From: Pseudomonas sp. SJZ074 | GTDB taxonomy: Bacteria > Pseudomonadota > Gammaproteobacteria > Pseudomonadales > Pseudomonadaceae | NCBI RefSeq assembly: GCF_007828215.1 | Contig: NZ_VIUE01000016.1 | Location: forward strand, 1-64,000 | DNA length: 64,000 bases | Direction: 5' to 3' | Shown: positions 59,789-64,000 of the stretch, one piece after another | Layout: the number at the start of each line of letters is the position of its first letter | How positions within the stretch are numbered: position 1 is the first letter of the stretch | Made by a program: the position numbers and the translations under genes | The notes under the pieces: model-generated | The model's database searches: none | Seen by the model: the letters and a program-made list of their open reading frames with translations, nothing else | Told to the model about the DNA's origin: nothing

Positions 59789-61341
59789 AGCTCTGCATTC
59801 CCCGCGATTCGGTAGCCCGTGCCGTCGGCGCGGACACGGTGGCCGTTGCGCTGATGCGCGAGGCCGAGCGTCGGCAGTTGCCGCTGGAGGTGCAGCGCAC
59901 CAGTTCCCGTGGCCTCTATTGGCTGGAACCGCTGCTGGAGCTGGAAACCACCAGCGGCCGGCTGGGCTTCGGCCCCGTCACACCGGCGGACGTGCCTGGG
60001 CTGCTCGACGCCCTGGCAGGCGACCCCGGCAACCATCCATTGGCCCTGGGGCTGGTGGAGGAAATCCCCTATCTCAAGAGCCAACAGCGCCTGCTGTTCG
60101 CTCGCGCCGGTATCACCCGGCCGCTGTCCCTGGATGACTACCGCGCTCATGGCGGCTTCCAGGGCCTGGCTCGCGCCATTCAACAGGATGGCGTGCAAGT
60201 GGTTGCCAGCGTGCTCGACTCGGGTCTGCGCGGCCGGGGCGGTGCGGCGTTCCCGGCGGGCATCAAATGGCGCACCGTGCGCGATGCACCGGGTACGCAA
60301 AAATATGTGGTATGCAACGCCGACGAAGGTGACTCGGGCACATTCGCCGACCGCATGCTGATGGAAGGCGATCCTTTCCTGCTGATCGAAGGCATGATCA
60401 TTGCCGGTATCGCCGTCGGCGCCACCATGGGCTACATCTACGTGCGCTCGGAATACCCCGATGCTGTCGCGACGTTGAACGACGCCCTGGGCATCGCCCG
60501 CGAGGCCGGCTACCTGGGAGCCAACGTGGCGGGTAGCGGCTGCGCCTTCGAGCTGGAAGTCCGGGTGGGCGCCGGTGCCTACATCTGCGGCGAAGAAACC
60601 GCCTTGCTGGAATCCCTCGAAGGCAAGCGCGGCACAGTTCGCGCCAAGCCACCGTTGCCTGCGCTGCAAGGCCTGTTCGGGCTGCCGACCCTGGTCCACA
60701 ACGTGCTGACCCTGACTTCGGTGCCGGTGATCCTGGAGAAGGGCGCCCAGTTCTACCGCGACTTCGGCATGGGTCGTTCCCTGGGCACGATGCCGTTCCA
60801 ATTGGCCGGCAACATCCGTCATGGCGGCCTGGTGGAACGCGCCTTCGGCCTGACCCTGCGGGAGCTGGTGGAAGAATATGGTGGTGGTACCGCCAGCGGT
60901 CGGCCATTGAAGGCCGCCCAGGTGGGTGGCCCGCTGGGCGCCTGGGTGCCGCCTTCACAATTCGACACGCCGCTGGACTACGAGGCGTTCGCCGCCATGG
61001 GCGCGATGCTCGGCCACGGCGGCGTGGTGGTGGCCGATGACAGCCTGGACATGGCCCACATGGCCCGTTTCGCCCTGCAATTCTGCGCTGAAGAATCCTG
61101 CGGCAAATGCACGCCGTGCCGGATCGGCTCCACCCGTGGAGTGGAAGTGGTGGACCGACTGCTCGCCAGCACCGATGCCGGTGCCCGCCAGGAACAGGTC
61201 CTGTTGCTCCAGGATCTTTGCGACACCCTGCAATACGGTTCGCTCTGTGCCTTGGGTGGGATGACGTCCTATCCTGTCGCCAGCGCCCTCAAGCATTTCC
61301 CTGCCGACTTCGGTCTGGCGACCACGGAGGCCGACCAATGA
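59782..61341 (+). CDS. fdsB: NAD-dependent formate dehydrogenase beta subunit
   Basis: The 519-residue subunit is related to NuoF with an N-terminal thioredoxin-like extension. The FMN/NADH-binding motif GLRGRGGAAFPAGIKW, VCNADEGDSGTFADR, GAGAYICGEETALLESLEGK and the 4Fe-4S motif ESCGKCTPCRIGSTRG are all present. It reduces NAD+ with electrons from FdsA. GGAGGG precedes the ATG at 59782. The stop overlaps the fdsA start (ATGA). Confidence 0.94.
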   Translation: MLKLCIPRDSVARAVGADTVAVALMREAERRQLPLEVQRTSSRGLYWLEPLLELETTSGRLGFGPVTPADVPGLLDALAGDPGNHPLALGLVEEIPYLKSQQRLLFARAGITRPLSLDDYRAHGGFQGLARAIQQDGVQVVASVLDSGLRGRGGAAFPAGIKWRTVRDAPGTQKYVVCNADEGDSGTFADRMLMEGDPFLLIEGMIIAGIAVGATMGYIYVRSEYPDAVATLNDALGIAREAGYLGANVAGSGCAFELEVRVGAGAYICGEETALLESLEGKRGTVRAKPPLPALQGLFGLPTLVHNVLTLTSVPVILEKGAQFYRDFGMGRSLGTMPFQLAGNIRHGGLVERAFGLTLRELVEEYGGGTASGRPLKAAQVGGPLGAWVPPSQFDTPLDYEAFAAMGAMLGHGGVVVADDSLDMAHMARFALQFCAEESCGKCTPCRIGSTRGVEVVDRLLASTDAGARQEQVLLLQDLCDTLQYGSLCALGGMTSYPVASALKHFPADFGLATTEADQ

Positions 61342-64000
61342 TCAATATTTTCGATCCCGCCAGCGATATCGACCTGGGCACCCCGGAACGCGAAAGCGAG
61401 GTGCAGGTCAGCCTGAGCATTGACGGCCGCGAAATCACCGTTCCCTCCGGGACTTCGGTGATGCGCGCCGCGGCATTGCTCGGCACCACCATCCCCAAAC
61501 TCTGCGCCACCGACAGCCTGGAGCCGTTCGGCTCTTGCCGCATGTGCCTGGTGGAGATCGACGGCATGCGCGGCTATCCGGCCTCGTGCACCACGCCGGT
61601 CACCGAAGGCATGGTGGTACGCACCCAGACGTCGCGACTCGCCGGGCTGCGGCGGAACGTGATGGAACTGTACATCTCCGACCACCCGCTGGACTGCCTG
61701 ACGTGCTCGGCCAACGGCAATTGCGAATTGCAGACGGTGGCGGGGCAGGTCGGCCTGCGTGAAGTGCGCTATGGCTACGAGGGTGACAACCACCTGGCCG
61801 AAACGAAGGACGTTTCCAACCCTTATTTCGACTATGACCCGAGCAAATGCATCGTCTGCAACCGCTGCGTGCGTGCCTGCGAGGAAACCCAGGGCACCTT
61901 CGCGCTGACCATCACCGGACGCGGCTTCGATTCGCGCGTGGCGGCCGCTGGCGGCGACAACTTCCTCGACTCCGAATGCGTGTCCTGCGGCGCTTGTGTG
62001 CAAGCCTGCCCGACGGCCACGCTGATGGAAAAAAGCGTGGTGGAAATCGGTCAGCCGGAGCGCAGCGTCATCACCACCTGCGCGTACTGTGGTGTCGGGT
62101 GCTCTTTCCGTGCGGAAATGAAAGGCGACCAGCTGGTGCGCATGGTCCCGGACAAGAACGGCCAGGCCAACCATGGCCATTCCTGCGTCAAGGGTCGTTT
62201 CGCCTGGGGCTACGCCACCCACCCGGATCGCATCACCAAGCCGATGATCCGCAAGCACATCAACGATCCGTGGCAGGAAGTCAGCTGGGACGAAGCCGTC
62301 AATTACGCGGCCAGTGAATTCCGCCGCATCCAGCTGAAGTACGGACGCGATTCTATCGGCGGCATCACCTCCAGCCGCTGCACCAACGAAGAAACCTACC
62401 TGGTGCAGAAGCTGGTGCGTGCCGCTTTCGGCAACAACAACGTCGACACCTGCGCGCGGGTCTGCCATTCGCCGACCGGTTATGGCCTCAAGCAGACACT
62501 CGGCGAGTCCGCCGGCACTCAGACCTTCGACTCGGTGATGCTGGCCGACGTGATCCTGGTGATGGGCGCCAACCCCACCGATGCCCACCCGGTATTCGGT
62601 TCCCAGCTCAAGCGTCGCCTGCGCCAGGGCGCACGGCTGATCGTCATCGACCCACGGCGCATCGACCTGGTGGATTCGCCCCATGCCCGTGCCGAGCTGC
62701 ACCTGCAGCTTCGCCCAGGCACCAACGTGGCGATGCTCAATGCACTGGCTCACGTGATCGTCACCGAAGGACTGGTCAACCAGCCTTTCGTCGACGAGCG
62801 TTGTGAAGCGGCGGACTTTGCCCGCTGGCGTGACTTCGTCAGCCTGCCGGAGAACGCGCCCGAGGTCTTGGGCCCGGTCTGCGGCGTGCCTGCCGAGCAG
62901 ATCCGCGCCGCCGCGCGGCTCTACGCCACGGGTGGCAACGCGGCCATCTACTATGGCCTCGGCGTGACCGAACACAGCCAGGGCAGTACCTCGGTGATGG
63001 GCATTGCCAACCTTGCGATGGCCACCGGCAACATCGGCCGCGAAGGTGTCGGCGTGAACCCGCTGCGTGGACAGAACAACGTGCAGGGTTCCTGCGACAT
63101 GGGCTCGTTCCCCCACGAACTGCCCGGTTATCGCCACGTCTCCAACGAGGTGGTACGCGCCCAGTTCGAGCAGGCCTGGAACGTGACCCTGCAACCCGAT
63201 CCGGGGCTGCGCATTCCGAACATGTTCGAGGCGGCGCTGGATGGCTCCTTCAAGGCACTTTATTGCCAAGGCGAGGACATCGCCCAGAGTGACCCGAACA
63301 CCCAGCACGTGACTGCGGCCCTGAGCGCCCTGGAATGCGTGGTGGTCCAGGACATCTTCCTCAACGAGACGGCCAAGTTCGCCCACGTATTCCTGCCGGG
63401 CAGTTCGTTCCTCGAGAAGGACGGTACGTTCACCAACGCCGAGCGCCGCATTTCCCGGGTACGCAAGGTGATGGAGCCCCTGGCCGGCAAGGCCGACTGG
63501 GAAGCAACCATCGCCCTGTCCGAGGCCCTGGGTTACAAGATGGACTACAAGCATCCTTCCGAAATCATGGATGAGATTGCCCGCCTGACGCCGACCTTCA
63601 CCCGGGTCAGCTACGCCGAACTGGATCGCCATGGCAGCCTGCAATGGCCGTGCAACGATGAGGCGCCGGACGGTACGCCGATCATGCACATCGAGCAATT
63701 CGTGCGCGGCAAGGGGCGCTTCATGCTCACCGGCTACGTGCCGACCGATGAGAAGGTCAACAGTCGCTATCCATTGCTGCTGACCACCGGGCGTATTCTC
63801 AGCCAATACAACGTAGGTGCTCAGACCCGACGCACGGAGAACGTTGCCTGGCACGAGGAAGACCGGTTGGAGATCCATCCGACCGACGCCGAGAACCGCG
63901 GTATCGTCGAGGGCGATTGGGTCGGCATCGGCAGCCGTGCCGGGCAGACGGTGCTGCGCGCCAAGGTCTCCGAGCGAGTGGCGCCGGGGGTGGTCTACAC
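61338..64000 (+). CDS. fdsA: NAD-dependent formate dehydrogenase alpha subunit (3' end cut by the window)
   Basis: The visible 887 residues begin with a 2Fe-2S ferredoxin-like domain (CATDSLEPFGSCRMCLVEID), then the His-Cys3 region (DHPLDCLTCSANGNCELQ), two 4Fe-4S motifs (CIVCNRCVRACEE and CVSCGACVQACPT), the 4Fe-4S of the molybdopterin domain (CAYCGVGCSF) and the bis-MGD domain. The molybdenum ligand is Cys376 in CARVCHSPT, not selenocysteine. The enzyme oxidises formate to CO2. The reading frame has no stop up to the window end; about 60-80 further residues are expected from family length (roughly 950-960). The opposite strand carries a long open frame (61269-63878) that is only a shadow. 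Confidence 0.95.
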   Translation, partial: MINIFDPASDIDLGTPERESEVQVSLSIDGREITVPSGTSVMRAAALLGTTIPKLCATDSLEPFGSCRMCLVEIDGMRGYPASCTTPVTEGMVVRTQTSRLAGLRRNVMELYISDHPLDCLTCSANGNCELQTVAGQVGLREVRYGYEGDNHLAETKDVSNPYFDYDPSKCIVCNRCVRACEETQGTFALTITGRGFDSRVAAAGGDNFLDSECVSCGACVQACPTATLMEKSVVEIGQPERSVITTCAYCGVGCSFRAEMKGDQLVRMVPDKNGQANHGHSCVKGRFAWGYATHPDRITKPMIRKHINDPWQEVSWDEAVNYAASEFRRIQLKYGRDSIGGITSSRCTNEETYLVQKLVRAAFGNNNVDTCARVCHSPTGYGLKQTLGESAGTQTFDSVMLADVILVMGANPTDAHPVFGSQLKRRLRQGARLIVIDPRRIDLVDSPHARAELHLQLRPGTNVAMLNALAHVIVTEGLVNQPFVDERCEAADFARWRDFVSLPENAPEVLGPVCGVPAEQIRAAARLYATGGNAAIYYGLGVTEHSQGSTSVMGIANLAMATGNIGREGVGVNPLRGQNNVQGSCDMGSFPHELPGYRHVSNEVVRAQFEQAWNVTLQPDPGLRIPNMFEAALDGSFKALYCQGEDIAQSDPNTQHVTAALSALECVVVQDIFLNETAKFAHVFLPGSSFLEKDGTFTNAERRISRVRKVMEPLAGKADWEATIALSEALGYKMDYKHPSEIMDEIARLTPTFTRVSYAELDRHGSLQWPCNDEAPDGTPIMHIEQFVRGKGRFMLTGYVPTDEKVNSRYPLLLTTGRILSQYNVGAQTRRTENVAWHEEDRLEIHPTDAENRGIVEGDWVGIGSRAGQTVLRAKVSERVAPGVVY

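Noticed and set aside
62451..62465. Selenocysteine at the formate dehydrogenase active site.
   Set aside because: The codon at the metal-ligand position is TGC (cysteine), not TGA.
61269..63878. An 869-codon minus-strand open frame.
   Set aside because: It lies opposite fdsA, which has all cofactor motifs in the plus frame; the antisense frame has no recognisable domain.

Overview
The window is a stretch of Pseudomonas chromosome, most likely from the P. fluorescens lineage. The evidence is high GC, many short palindromes of the REP type (GCGAGCAGGCTCGCTCCCAC and variants), a xut-type xylose locus without a xylulokinase gene, gap-arsJ, fdsGBA, HscC/J-protein and many cyclic-di-GMP genes. I see no rRNA, tRNA or CRISPR array. 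This rests on reading the sequence and on family knowledge; no database search was run.

Layout. 1-2.3 kb: mobile debris, with an IS66-type fragment, a truncated REP-associated transposase and an intact IS110-family transposase carrying a perfect internal palindrome. 2.3-3.2 kb: a brnT/brnA toxin-antitoxin pair and a small conserved gene with a foldable leader. 3.7-9.8 kb: a signalling cluster in which a histidine kinase and a GGDEF-EAL protein share nearly the same N-terminal sensor and enclose an outer-membrane barrel and a small PstS-like protein. 10.0-16.7 kb: the xylose locus (xylA-xylF-xylG-xylH and divergent xylR). 16.8-17.8 kb: a higB/higA pair. 17.9-31.8 kb: one tight operon for a 2553-residue cadherin-like surface protein and four export components (TolC-like, two HlyD-like adaptors, an M50 protease/HlyD fusion) with no ABC ATPase. 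32.2-33.0 kb: an AraC/GyrI regulator. 33.1-37.5 kb: an hscC / J-protein / DUF3829 operon. 37.6-42.7 kb: a binding protein / diguanylate cyclase / binding protein operon, with a second diguanylate cyclase divergent to it. 42.7-53.1 kb: trehalase, DUF488, amidase, gap-arsJ, a YeeE/YedE pair and a GntR-MFS-amidohydrolase catabolic cluster. 53.3-55.9 kb: a PAS-rich HWE kinase with a single-domain receiver. 56.1-59.1 kb: a periplasmic orphan, then an AT-richer island with a halovibrin-like and a DUF2599 secreted protein that share a C-terminal module. 59.3 kb to the end: the fdsGBA NAD-dependent formate dehydrogenase operon, with fdsA cut by the window edge.

How the genes work together. Three cyclic-di-GMP enzymes, a giant adhesin and several periplasmic or membrane sensors suggest a region devoted to sensing solutes and controlling surface attachment. 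The strongest candidate for an undescribed system is the ATPase-free export operon at 17.9-31.8 kb: an N-terminal LEQRMLFDGA motif on the substrate, no RTX repeats, a site-2-protease-like inner-membrane component fused to HlyD, a second HlyD carrying an N-terminal soluble domain, and a TolC homologue with an extra C-terminal domain. Second is the pair of receptors with one sensor and two different outputs at 3.7-9.8 kb.
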